From assembly GCA_010015655.1 (NCBI GenBank), contig ML976679.1, positions 155,613 through 219,612 on the forward strand: a stretch of DNA of 64,000 bases, in the 5' to 3' direction. Positions 46,803-60,200 of the stretch are shown here, in pieces. How positions within the stretch are numbered: the first letter of the stretch is position 1; each line of letters opens with the position of its first letter. Below the pieces are notes generated by a model, which worked only from the letters and a program-made list of their open reading frames with translations, did not search any database and had not been told where the DNA came from. The DNA comes from Bimuria novae-zelandiae CBS 107.79. Lineage: Eukaryota; Ascomycota; Dothideomycetes; Pleosporales; Didymosphaeriaceae. The position numbers and the translations under genes were made by a program.

Positions 46803-48074
46803 GGTGTATGTGGTGATGAGGCGGCAATTGGCGAGATGCGGGTATATGTGGGAGGGGAAAAGGTGGTATGATGAGCTCGAGAGGGTTGGAGCTTCTCGTG
46901 AACAAATCAGGAATGGTCGCCCTGCGTCATGTCATGTGACATTTCAGTGACAGGCAGGAGCAACCGTGGTCGCGGCGGCGGCTGTTGCCAATTTGGTTGT
47001 ATGGTTCATGGGATGCATGCATGTGGAGATGGCGAGACTGGCATAACAGATATGTCACGTAGTACCTGGTTAGTGTGGTGAATTCAGGTGGTCCACGGGT
47101 ATGGTTTGCGCGCCTACAGTGCTTTGAGGGCATTCACACAGCTGAAACCCCGCATGAATTGCCAGACGGCACGTCTCGGAGCGCTTAGGCGCGCTTGTCT
47201 CGAGCACGGTGCGACCGCACAAGTGAATGCAGACTGAGGCCACACTCTGAGCATCTACTGTCCGAACATCGTAGCATGGCGGGGCAAGCCGGCGCAAGGC
47301 GACAGGCGCACACCATTGAGTCCTATCGCGCAGCTGTGTTGGTCAAGCCGGTGGTCTAGTCTACCAGTCTCTGCGCAGGCAGTTGCGATCCGACCACTGC
47401 GAAGAAGGCGCGCCCCTTCTGGATCTGGGCTGTGAGTAGTCACGGCCGGTCTTGGCGCAAGCACTTCGACCTCCTTCGTCAAATCCCCACTTCATTACTA
47501 CTTCAACACCACCCGCCAGCAGACTTATATACCAGACCCGCCCCGCCTCAGCTCCCTCGCCAGCCAATTTTCGTGCAGATACCTCTCTCGAGACACCCAA
47601 CCGCTCTCTCGTAAGTCCCTGTCCCCCGCGCTCTGTCTTTCGTCATCCCCTCCTTGATCGGGCTGCAATTTGCTCCGCGCCGCCTCGCACGCACGCCAGC
47701 CAGTGCCATCAAGCCGTAGCCGCCGTCGATTTCGCCAGCCTCGATAAGCCTCGCTGCAGCATATTGCAGCCAAAGCGGCCCGTTTGCGCAGGCTCACTGA
47801 TGTGAACTGCGCGGCCCCTCTGCTCCACACACCGCTGCATGTACATGCGGCAGCCCGCGCGCACAAACGGTGAACGCCCGTCCGCTGCAGCTACCAATTG
47901 GCACGCTATATAAACCACTCTGCGTTCACTGACGCTACTCCCTCAACGACAAACTCGGCTCAACACTGGCATTGGACGCACTGGTCGGCGTGACGTCGTC
48001 ATAGATTGCGCTCTCCACTCTCACAGCGACCATTTGCTAACACCATCGGCATCAGAACTTCCTACAATTTCACA
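46803..48074. promoter_or_regulatory. Divergent promoter region of inh1 and the 14-3-3 gene, with probable leader intron
   Basis: 1.27 kb between divergent start codons. For the 14-3-3 gene a GTAAGT donor at 47611 and a TTTGCTAAC branch with CAG acceptor ending at 48055 suggest a 445-bp intron in the 5' leader. TATA-like ACTTATATAC lies upstream of it (about 47521). A second CCAAT box (about 47893-47897) and TATATAAA (about 47907-47914) lie inside the inferred intron and could be an alternative promoter. Confidence 0.45.
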
Positions 48075-50234
<2,160 letters not shown>

Positions 50235-51955
50235 ATGACGGACTTGGGAAAGCCTTTCAAAACGGCAGATGCCAGGAACACACAAAATAACAAGGCCACT
50301 TTCCGGTTCCTCGATCTGCCTGCGGAACTACAGTGTCTCGTTTATGAGGAGCTGTTGGTCGCAGGCAAAGTCTACTGCAAGGACCCCGCTTACATGGAGT
50401 ACCGTAGTTTGGCAGTCAGTGCGCCGCGTCAGTCAACGCGCCACTTTTTACTAGTAAATTTCAAGAAAATCACCAACTTTAAAGCCTTATAACCCTATAT
50501 CTAGGTAATTGTTTTTAATTATTTTTTAAAATTATAATAAGATACTATTTATATTAAAGATTTAAAATATATAAATATATATTACATATACCAATAGAGT
50601 TATAAATTAGAAATTAGAAATGTATATTCTTTTACTAGTAAAAAGGCTATTTTTTAACCTTTAATAACTTTATAATTACGTTATAATAAATTTTCAAAAT
50701 TTTACTATGTATTAATAGCTTTATATAGAACCTATATATTTAATTATTAAGCCTAAGCCCCTTTAACTTTTAATATATTTAGAATTTTAAAAATACGCTA
50801 ATTTTCCGCTAACTAAAAAAATTAATTTTTTATATGAGATAGCTAAGGCTTAGTAATTATAAATATAGGTTCTCTATAAAGCTATTAATATATAATAAAG
50901 TTATTAAAGGTTAAAAAATTGCCTTTTTACTAGTAAAAGAATATACATTTCTAATTTCTAATTTATAACTCTATTAGTATATATAATATATATTTCTTTA
51001 TTTTAAATCTTTAATATAAATAGTATCCTATTATAGTTTTAAAAAACAATTAAAAACAATTACCTAGATATAGGGTTATAAGGCTTTAAAGTTGGTGATT
51101 TTCTTGAAATTTACTAGTAAAAAGTGGCGCGTTCACTGACGCGGCGCACTGACTGCCAAACTACGGTATCGTAAGACGGACCGTTTTAAAGACAAGGTAT
51201 ACTATTGACCACCATCTTTGGAGATACTGCGAGTGTCTAAGGTGGTACATGCCGAAGCTGAGAAGCTATACCTCGAGAAGAACCTTTTCGTGCTCCCACA
51301 GCAATGGTAGTACTACCAGCCCTTCGACCAATGGATCGATCCCAGTCCTCTCAACAGCAGGTGGCTATTTTCTAAAAGTGGGTTGTCTCTCGTACGCAAC
51401 CTCAGCTTCGCTATAGATCGCGTTGAATTAGGCTCAAACTTATCCTAGTGCCTTGACAGGATGGCCTTTGAGCTTGACAACAACATGACGCACCTCCAAT
51501 GCTTGAAGGATGTCCATGACCGTATTCTCGATGACATTGAGCCTGATGACCTGCCTACCAACACTCGCATGGGTGAACTTTCTCTGTCTACAAGGAAGCA
51601 CCCGCTGGCATATGTCCAAATAGACTTCAAAAATGCGTTTTGTCCCATCGGATGCTGTCATCCCACCTGGTTATATCCCCTCGACTGGCTCTTCGACCTG
51701 CCACCAGTATCAGTCGAATTTATGGGCACGACATCGGAACAAGAGGACAATGATATCTTGACCGCTACACAAAGAGTGAAAGAATTGCAGCAATCATTCA
51801 TGATGAACCATGAGGAAGGGTATGACACTGATCTCCTCGATAATATCGACTACGAGTTCACAGATGTGGTTTGCTCGCCTCGCTTTAGCCGTTACAAATA
51901 CTCTACGCCACAACGAGGCCTCAACAACGCGTCTGCCGGTGAGCTCCAATCGTGA
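50235..51955 (+). pseudogene. F-box-like protein gene, copy 1, split by a MITE
   Basis: The gene begins MTDLGKPFKTADARN, followed by FRFLDLPAELQCLVYEEL, the F-box-like N-terminus common in dothideomycete gene families. At residue 56 it is interrupted by a 765-bp hairpin element inserted at a TA. If the element and one TA are skipped, the frame continues without shift to the stop at 51955 (about 317 codons), but with three in-frame stops: TGA at about 51205, TAG at about 51307 and TAG at about 51447. Each is one transition from a sense codon. Later landmarks are LEILRVSKVVHAEAEKLYL, FSKSGLSLVRNLSFAID and NAFCPIGCCHP. It is dead twice over. A related copy lies at 53150. Confidence 0.78.
50402..51166. 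mobile_element. 765-bp foldback/MITE element with TA target duplication
   Basis: Nearly the whole element is one inverted repeat. Each arm is roughly 350 bp, starting CCGTAGTTTGGCAGTCAGTG at the left and its reverse complement at the right end (51166). Direct TA lies on both sides (50400-50401 and 51167-51168). The outer 45 bp are GC-rich; the inner arms are AT-rich and differ mainly by transitions. It has no coding capacity. TA duplication and terminal repeats point to Tc1/mariner-type mobilisation. Confidence 0.85.
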
Positions 51956-53149
51956 AGGTACAAGATTGGGTAAGACAGTTCTGTTTAGGATTGTCTTAGT
52001 CCTGTGTGTTACCCCTGGACGAACAGTACAGAGTGGCTGGCTGCATCGACTTTGTACCCGGTCCGGGCCGGCCGTCTGGACTTATGAACCACGTTTTCCC
52101 TGGGGAAAAGATGGGCAGGCGTTTTCCGCAAGGAAAGTGATATTCTCTAGTGACCTGGTATCTTGCCCTCTTCTAATGGAATACGGGAACGTGTGGCAGA
52201 CGAAGTGTGGGTTCGTTCGATGGCGCAATGACTAGGACTAGGGAATGGACTCTTTATATTTGACTCTATGCACTCGTTCACCCTAATTATCTAACTTTTT
52301 TAATCATGCACAATATGGCGGCTCATAGCGCTGCAATCTTGGAATCTAACGCTTCACGGGTTTCTGTAACCCACACAGCGAACTCTTTCTTATCTTCGAG
52401 TGTCTCTTCTCGAGAGCAAGAGTGACTTCCTGTCTCCGCTGATCGTCGTCGACATCCTCGAGTTTTACGGGTAGGTGCTCGATTGACCCCACTCCCGAGG
52501 TCTACATCTATTTCTCTCTCTGCCACACCCACTTCTAGAATCGGCACAGTCGGCACAGAAGCCAACCGAGTAAGATTTTCTATGCATTCCAGACCATGAG
52601 ACCAGCTGTTTCATTCTGCTAACGATTTTGGACGAATAGTAGGGTCTTGGTCTGTGGTTGAGCCTCAGCGAGGCTGCCGAGCGAGATTACACTACGCCTT
52701 CAGTTCGACACACTCTGGCAACGAGCATATTCAGGTGCATATTAGGGGCGATAAGCGCTTCTGGTAAGTGGACAGATTGTGCTCGGGGGAGCAGCAAAGC
52801 TTTATGGCGAGGTCAGTTTGCTGATTGTTTGTAGCACCTGTGGGCGAAGCAGCTTAGAGTTCTATGCAGCAGATAACGAACAACTGCAGGTCCATCTCCA
52901 TAAATACAACTGACTGTTGCTGATTCTGTGCGTCTACTAGATACAACGTCCTCCGTAACTCTGCAAACACGCATCGCGATCCTGATCACCTGAAGATCAA
53001 GCTCAGGGTCGGGTCTCAAGAGCTTGTCAGGACACATCAGTACTCGAGCAAGCATTAACTCGATAACACATAAGAAGTATGATACCAAGGAGAACAACAA
53101 ACGGGCTAAAGTTGGTAAACGGCAGGTGCCGTTGAACATTTGGCTCACC
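51956..53149. other. Spacer between two F-box-like pseudogenes
   Basis: Normal-GC DNA with short frames only; no recognisable gene. Part could be decayed flanks of a segmental duplication. Confidence 0.4.
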
Positions 53150-54356
53150 ATGAGGGCGTCGCGGAAGATACTTAAGACAGGCGTCGACGCCCTGTTCCGG
53201 TTTCTCGATTTGGCACCAGAACTACGCAACATAATCTACGAAGAACTCGTGGTCATCGGAAAGATCTTTTTGAAGACACTGAGCATGGACCCCAATGTAG
53301 CAAGTGATTCACGGACAAGGACTACTACCGAAAGCCCGAGCTTGCTATTCTTCGCGTCTCCAAGCAAGTTCACAAGGAGTCCGAGAAGGTATATCTATCA
53401 AAAAACCTTTTCGTGCTCCCACCTGCATGGACGTGCTGCGCACTGTTCAGGTCGCCCTACGACAACGGAAAATTCCTATTCTCCGAGCGGGGCCTGAAGT
53501 TGGTCCGCAACATCAGCATTGCTTTAGGTAAGACCGATATGATGTATTATTCTTTTGGGCATGACTCAGATTCATGGGCGGGAAGTAGCGAGACCACGAC
53601 GCCATGACGCCCACTGAAGGTCTGACGACGGCACACGACGCGATGCTTGACGATCTGTTGAGGTGGGACGTTTGCGCGGTAGAAGCCTCTCTTCTGAAAT
53701 TGCATCGTCCGGAAGACGAACGTAAATACTCCCTGAATTACCTAGAGGTCGACTACAGAGTTGTTGTTGGGACCTGGTGGGGTACCGGCTGGTTAGGAAG
53801 CCGGCAAAAGCACGATCCTAAATAACGTACACTAGATGATTTAATATCTATAGCTTTAATAGTAATAGATATAATTTTTATAAAGTAGTAAAAATTCTTT
53901 TTATATTCTTTACAATACTATATCTTGCATAAAGTCTTCAAATACGCTAATAAACCGTAACTTAGTAATCTATGTAAGCTGCACATCTGATACTAACTAT
54001 GGGACACACCACGATGGCACCAATAAGAATCCCACGCGCTGGCGTTAGTGGTCGACTACACCAACGCTTTTTGCCCGCTCGGTTGCTGTCGGCCATTCAC
54101 ATGTTGGCATCCGGCATGGGTGCACACTCTCAGGCCGAAGGTGCTCGATATTCTTGGGTCTAAGTCCCCCGAGGAGAATCGTAGTATCAGAGAGAGCTTC
54201 CATATCATGTTCGATTATCTGTTCGAAGAGAATGAACAAGGCGATGGAGATGCTGAGCTCGACTGGAGGTTCCTGGACCATATCAAGATCCGCTTCCAGA
54301 ATACGACGTCTTCGCGCATTTGGGAACAGTGGAAGCTCCCTACCAAGCAGAGATAG
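53150..54356 (+). pseudogene. F-box-like protein gene, copy 2, frameshifted and interrupted
   Basis: Related to copy 1: FRFLDLAPELRNIIYEEL near the start, then KPELAILRVSKQVHKESEKVYL, FSERGLKLVRNISIAL, and finally NAFCPLGCCRP and a C-terminus ending at 54356. Reading it needs frame changes near 53305 and near 53600. An AT-rich insert (about 53826-54030) separates the last part. Family function is unknown; such proteins carry a short F-box-like motif and an uncharacterised alpha/beta region. Whether the copies arose by tandem duplication cannot be decided here. Confidence 0.72.
53826..54030. other. AT-rich insert inside F-box-like copy 2
   Basis: About 200 bp of strongly AT-rich sequence between two parts of the pseudogene that are continuous in copy 1. 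No terminal repeats were identified; the borders are approximate. Confidence 0.45.
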
Positions 54357-55655
54357 ATCAACAACCGATTGAGAGACTGCTGCCCATATGCACTGCTTAA
54401 GCAGGCACCCTGCCAATAGTGACACTGTTTTCAAGAGCTTTTTTCAGGATTGTTGCTGCGATTCTTGCCCAACCATTTAGTATCTTTATAACACATCCAA
54501 CGAAAGATACCTGAGCGCACAATGGACACGCACATTTGGAAACATTTTCCTTTGCTTCATGGCTTTTGATTTTTAGGGCTTGACTACATAGTGTTGCATG
54601 CTAGAGAGGGAAGTTTGAAATCATAGTGTCATTCTCTTGCGTTGTTTCCCTACCCGAACGCGCGCGTGTCGGGTAGGGGTGGGTGGACCCGCCTTAGCGA
54701 TCCAGAGGATCGGACCTCAACATTCTAACTTTGCATAATGGATCCGCCTGTATGAATTCTTCTTTGTCTCAACACCTCGACTCTCGGTTGGACGAACAGA
54801 ACCGCCCGATCGGATTCAGATCATCCAGTCTAAAGCTACGAAGTTCAACACCCAGATAGATAGCGATGGATCTGCAAATAGCTCGATGTGCATACATTAG
54901 TATTATGAATGGTCATTCAAAGCCCCGCTAGCCCTTCAGCGCTCAGACGCCGATGCGCTGGCTTCAGATCTCGAGCACGTGTGACTACATGCTTAGCCTT
55001 ATGCCTATGTAAACCGTCCGCTCTCCAGATGTTGTGGAAGGGTGTAAGTAGAGGTCCAAAGGTCTTCGTAAATGCACGAGGTACATGATCCTAGATCCAG
55101 ATGTCGAATGCGAACCCGATTTCCGGCTCACGACGCTGCAGGCCTGTGCAGCGATAAGATCCCGCCTCTACTTTGATGCTATTCGCAGCCCAAAAAAGCA
55201 ATCTAGTTGATTAGGTTCAAGAAGGCGACACCTCTGGCGCGGATTCTAACTAGATAGGTCCCTGCCACGATCCTGCCACCATATTGCCTGCACTAACACC
55301 ACGATACTACCAATTTGTACGAATAACATCGGAAACCTAAATTCGCCCGGGGCGCTGCAGATGAGGCTGAGATGAACGTACCGTCATTAGAATCGTGCGT
55401 TGCAACCATTTCGTACGCGTGGTAATGCGTCAGCAGATGATTGTGGGCGATCAACAATCTTAATGGTTCGCTTGCGCTGGTAGGACGCTTGGGATTGGGA
55501 CAAGGTGTGCTTCACGGCTCTAGAACTCATCTGTATGTGCACAGAAACGCTACGGCCTTCGCGTGGGTGGCCCAATTCGAGAGGCGAACTACCTAGGACT
55601 ATCTCTCTGCCGTGCCATCCAGCTGCGACCTCCACCATTTTCCAGCCTTGCGAAA
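54357..55655. other. Intergenic, no gene recognised
   Basis: Moderate-GC DNA without long frames or clear repeats between the F-box-like relic and the secreted-protein frame. Confidence 0.4.
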
Positions 55656-55832
55656 ATGGCAGCACTGAATTGCTTCAGGCTGTTCGCTGCTGTACTGCTC
55701 CTTTTCTCGCATGTTATCGCTACCGTCAAACAAGACCCTGGAGGAGCTCCACAGTCTCAACGCATCAACAGCCTCGTGGGAACGCCACGCAACCTCTTCA
55801 ATGCGTCTTTCCAGCAACCGATGTTTAGCTAA
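55656..55832 (+). CDS. Short predicted secreted protein, possibly 3'-truncated (58 aa)
   Basis: From an ATG at 55656 (context GCGAAAATGG) a 58-residue frame starts with a clear signal peptide: MAALNCF, then the hydrophobic run LFAAVLLLFSHVIA, with likely cleavage near residues 22-24. A short polar mature part ends QQPMFS. The frame also extends 31 codons upstream to another ATG at 55563, but the signal peptide is only N-terminal from 55656. The stop falls within about 20 bp of the abrupt change into AT-rich DNA, so the protein may be the truncated 5' end of a longer secreted protein. I do not recognise a family, and no cysteine occurs in the mature part. A role as an effector is speculation. 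Confidence 0.4.
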   Translation: MAALNCFRLFAAVLLLFSHVIATVKQDPGGAPQSQRINSLVGTPRNLFNASFQQPMFS

Positions 55833-57200
55833 GATGTATTTTATAATACTCTAGCAAAATGAACATAGATATTTAAAACCTACGGCAGAACTTAATTAAC
55901 TCATAATTAACTCATTATTACACGAGATGTACCTAAGAATTAATAAGTTAAAATTATATAATAATACTATAATAATACTATATATTGACACCTAAGCGTT
56001 ACAAAATAATAAAGCTTCTCTAATAAAGTTACGTATTTAAAGTAATAAAATAAGTAATAATTAAGTATATCCGCAAATATATAAATTACTAACGAAATAA
56101 ACACGCTACGCATCTTAAGTATAAAAAATGTAAGTATTTTAGATACTAATAGTGCTATACGAAGACATCGCTATAGACTTTATAACTGAACTACTTAGGT
56201 CAATAGATTCTGTAAATAGAATAAGCTGTAACTCTAGATTAATAATTATCTATTAATTTACTAAATTTGTAAAATTACTATTATACTTAAAAATAACTGT
56301 AGCTAAAGAGCTTGCGTTTCTTATCCTACACTAACTTATATAATATTATAGTACTCTAAAAATAATTATTAGCGATACATATAAGCTCTTTATTTTAAAC
56401 TACTGAATAACGCTTATAGCACTTATTAGAATAGAATAAAAACTATCAATAGCTTATTATTTACAGACAGACAGACACCACGTATAAATTAAACAGTTAA
56501 GACGTACCTACACATCTACTATAATAACTAGACGAATAACTAGATTTTCTTATTATTATAACACGATTAGCATATAATAATAAAGTATTAGTAGTAACAG
56601 GATTTATGCTATTTTATATAAATTATAAGAAATACTTGTATCTCTTTAATTAGATATTTCTTATAAATAATAAGATAAAGGAAGCTATTAGTATAGCAAA
56701 AACTCTAAAAAAGATATATAAGTAATTTTAAGAAAACCTTAAGAAGGCTTGATAGTAAAGCATTTCTTATACTAATTATTAATAAAATATAGCACCTTAG
56801 CTAAAGAAGGGGGATTATCACACCATGGGTATATATAACTAACTAAGGGCCTGACATAGCAGGATTAGGTAACTCTAGGTATATAGCTAACGCTATTTAA
56901 GCAAAGACTTAGTAATAATTTACTTTTCTTTTATATACTAAATATAACCCCCTTAGTTTTTATTTTATAACTATACTACCTACCTAACTTATTCTCTTAT
57001 ATTTAAATTACTTTATATTTATAGTAGTCGTCTAGTGCACGATACATCTAAAGACTTATTATACTTTTACCATCTAGGACTTTCTTAAGCACAATTTACC
57101 TATTATAGATAACTTTAATAGAAATAAAGTTAATAAACTATAAGATATTTAAAACTATCTAGTTTAAAAATATTTTACTTAAAGAAACTATTTAGTATTA
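55833..57200. other. Left part of the second AT-rich block
   Basis: Abrupt fall in GC. No gene can be read. A purine tract (AAAGAAGGGGGA, about 56804-56816) followed by TTATCACACC resembles a polypurine tract next to an LTR start, but no matching second LTR was found. Confidence 0.45.
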
Positions 57201-60200
57201 GCTAGCCCTTTTAGGGCGTAAATAGGCCCTTTTAGCGTTATTTTAACTTTAATGATTACTTTAGGCACGACGTCTACTTAACTAGCACTAGCTAGTTTTA
57301 TAACATAGTAAACTATTAAGAATGCTTATACTTTTCTTAAGAAATTATATAATCGTAAAGAAGTAAAGCGTATTATTAATATATATTATTAATACGAATA
57401 AGGGAACTAAAATACTATTTTAAAAACCCCTATAGTAGCTATTTAGCCTGTAGTGGCGAGCCTAGTAACTGCTATGTAACCTCCTTTTCCTAAAGCACTA
57501 TATATGTATTAGAAAAAGGATTAACGTGATTTTAATCTTTAAATAGATAATTATAAATATTATTTTTAATAATTATTAATTTATTCTCTTACTAAGGAAA
57601 CGAAGGTAGAGTTCACTATTACTTATATAATAAAGACTCTTTATATTAGTTAGAACGCTAAAGTAGCGTCCTAATATAGCTAAAATTATAATTAAAAAAA
57701 ATTTAAGATATATCAAAGGAGAAAATACTTAATAGCTTAAAGATTTCTTTTTAAAGTTAACTATAAGCCTATAATACCCTTAAGGGGTATTCTTAAAAGC
57801 TAGGCTTGTTATTATTTATACTATTAAATATATCTAACTATTATAAGAAAAGTTAGGCTAAACTATAAAAAAGGATAAGCTAATACGTATACTTAACTAT
57901 ACTAGCTATCTAAGCTACTCTATTAAAGGTTTCTTAGTAACTTTAAATAACTCTTGGCGAGATATAATTACTAAAATAAAATAAAAAGCTACTATATTTT
58001 AGAAACACTTATCCGGTTTAAAAGCTAATTAAGGACTTTTAATATAATTAAAAAGCTCTCGGAAACGCTTATTAAAAATAAAAGAATTTTTAAAACCTTT
58101 AAAATTCGCTAAAGGCCTTAATAAGTCGCGAAAAGGCACTAAAGGACCTGCTATAGTAACCTTTACCCCTAAAGGCGTATCTACCCTACTAGTTTACTAT
58201 TATTATTACTAGTTAGGTTACGTAAGTCTAGACTATCTAAAGAAGGATAAGCCAGTCTTAGCTAACTCTATTAAAGTAAAACGTAACTTATTAGAAAAAG
58301 GTAAATGGCGTAAGATATAGCAGCTATACTTATTACCTATATTAACATTCTAACTAACTGTATTAATAAAATCCTTAAGGTAAAGGACTATAGCTAATCA
58401 TTTAACTAGCTTTTTAATTAGCCTAAGGGTATACTTATCTTTAATGAGAGTAACGTGCTTATTAACTTAAATTTAGCCTTAAAATTCCTTTTTACTAAAT
58501 TAGTAAAACAAATAAAGCTAAAAGTAACCTTTTTAAACTACTTATTAGCGTAGGCTATAAATGGGTCTAATGTTATTATTTTTACTGTAGTAATTACTAA
58601 TATAAATTTAAAAATACCCTTGGGCTGCAAATAAACTTAGAATGTTTTATTTATAGTAATAAATCTTTTTTAGTTCAAGATCTTTTTAGGTTTATTTTCG
58701 TTTAATAAGGAAGTCTTAAAGGTAAATATTTTAATTAGGTGTCGCGGAGCAAAAGGCTAACCTTCTGCTCCCGTTGGAGTAGAATGTACTTAATCGTCAC
58801 ATTAGGCGTATCCTTTTTAAAGGGCACTAAAAAGAGTAAACGCTCTTTTTAAATAAATAGCTGTAAAAAGTACTAATAGGTTTAAGCGCACTATACGCGA
58901 CCCTTATATAATAATTTATATTTATTTAGTTAGCGCTATTAATAAAATAGACGTAAAAAGCATAATTAGGCGTAATAATTTACTATTACTAAAAAGGTAC
59001 AATAACTTTATAAATTTCACTTTAAATAAAAACTATAAGGTGCTAACTACTTATAGGCTAACAAGTTTATAAATTAATTTAAAATTAGGAACTTCTCCTC
59101 TATACTACGCCATATATAACCTCTTAGTAACTAATATTAAAGTTCTAAGGAAGTTTTTTAAGAAGTATTTTAATTATAATAAATAAAGTAGTATAAATTT
59201 TTTATAGGTATGCTAATACTCTACGTAAAAGAAAAAAGATGGCTTACTTAGGTTTATATAGACCTTTCGAACTACTATTTATCCTAAATAGAGTACAGTA
59301 GCACGTAACTATAGATTTTATTATAGACCTGCCTTTAAGTCGCTTTGGTGGAGTTGTTTATAACGCTATTTTAGTTAATTTTAACTAATATTTAAAAGTA
59401 GCTTATTACGTATCCGCAAGAATAGACTAGAATAGCGTTAACCTAGCTTAGACTTAAATTTATAAAGTTATATAGCTTTATAATAATTTAAAGTCTATAC
59501 TATTTAATAAAGGTTTAATAATGTAAGCAAAACATTAGGATAGCTTTTATTATTATTTAAACTTAAAACGCGTTTTAATATTAGCTTCCTACCTTTAAAC
59601 TAATAGGTAGACTAAATATTAAAATTATATTTTAAAATAGTTTCTTCGTATTTTTTTTAGCTTAGAGCAGGATAATTAGGCCCTATGAGTCTTATATATA
59701 AAATATAAGCATAATAATAGTTACTGTTCTATTATAGGGTTTACACCATTTTAAATTTACTATAGATATAACCCTTATAAGCTAAATTAGCCTAATAGAC
59801 CTTTACATAATAAAGATAGCCCATATACATTCTTAATAGCTTTAAAGCTTATTAATATCTATGTAAATACTAAATTAAAGCAAACAATTACCTAGAAGAA
59901 CTAAAAGACGCTTTAAGATAAAAAAAAAGTTTACCTCTTAACCTTAGAGTAGGTAATAAGGTATAAGTATTAAATTGATATATAAAGTTAAGAACGCTAA
60001 ATACGAAGTTAGATAGAAAATAGGTTAGACTAGGCGTAGTTACAAAATATATAGGCAATCCTGCTACAGTATACTAATTAAACTGTTATAAGGGCTGTAC
60101 GTACCTGTAAGGGGCTGGGTGCTGAAGGAGCCAAAGGTGCCAGAAGAATACTTATAAATTTAATAAAGAGTCTAAAGTTAAGCTTCGGACGTTAAACTTA
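57201..60200 (+). mobile_element. Ty3/Gypsy relic with internal deletion of RT/RNase H
   Basis: Plus-strand domain relics in order: a zinc knuckle near 58190-58240 (YYYYYQLGYVSLDYLKK, Cys/His partly replaced), a protease-like region at about 58440-58740 (VLINLNLAL ... AINGSNVIIF), and the beginning of reverse transcriptase at about 59096-59250 (PLYYAIYNLLVTNIKVLR then KRKKDGLLR). The sequence then passes straight into the integrase core at about 59260-59420 (TIDFIIDLPLS ... AILVNFN), followed by IGFTPF-like integrase sequence near 59735. About 1.3 kb of RT and RNase H is missing. Many stops; RIPped. Outer borders are approximate and LTRs were not found. Confidence 0.65.
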
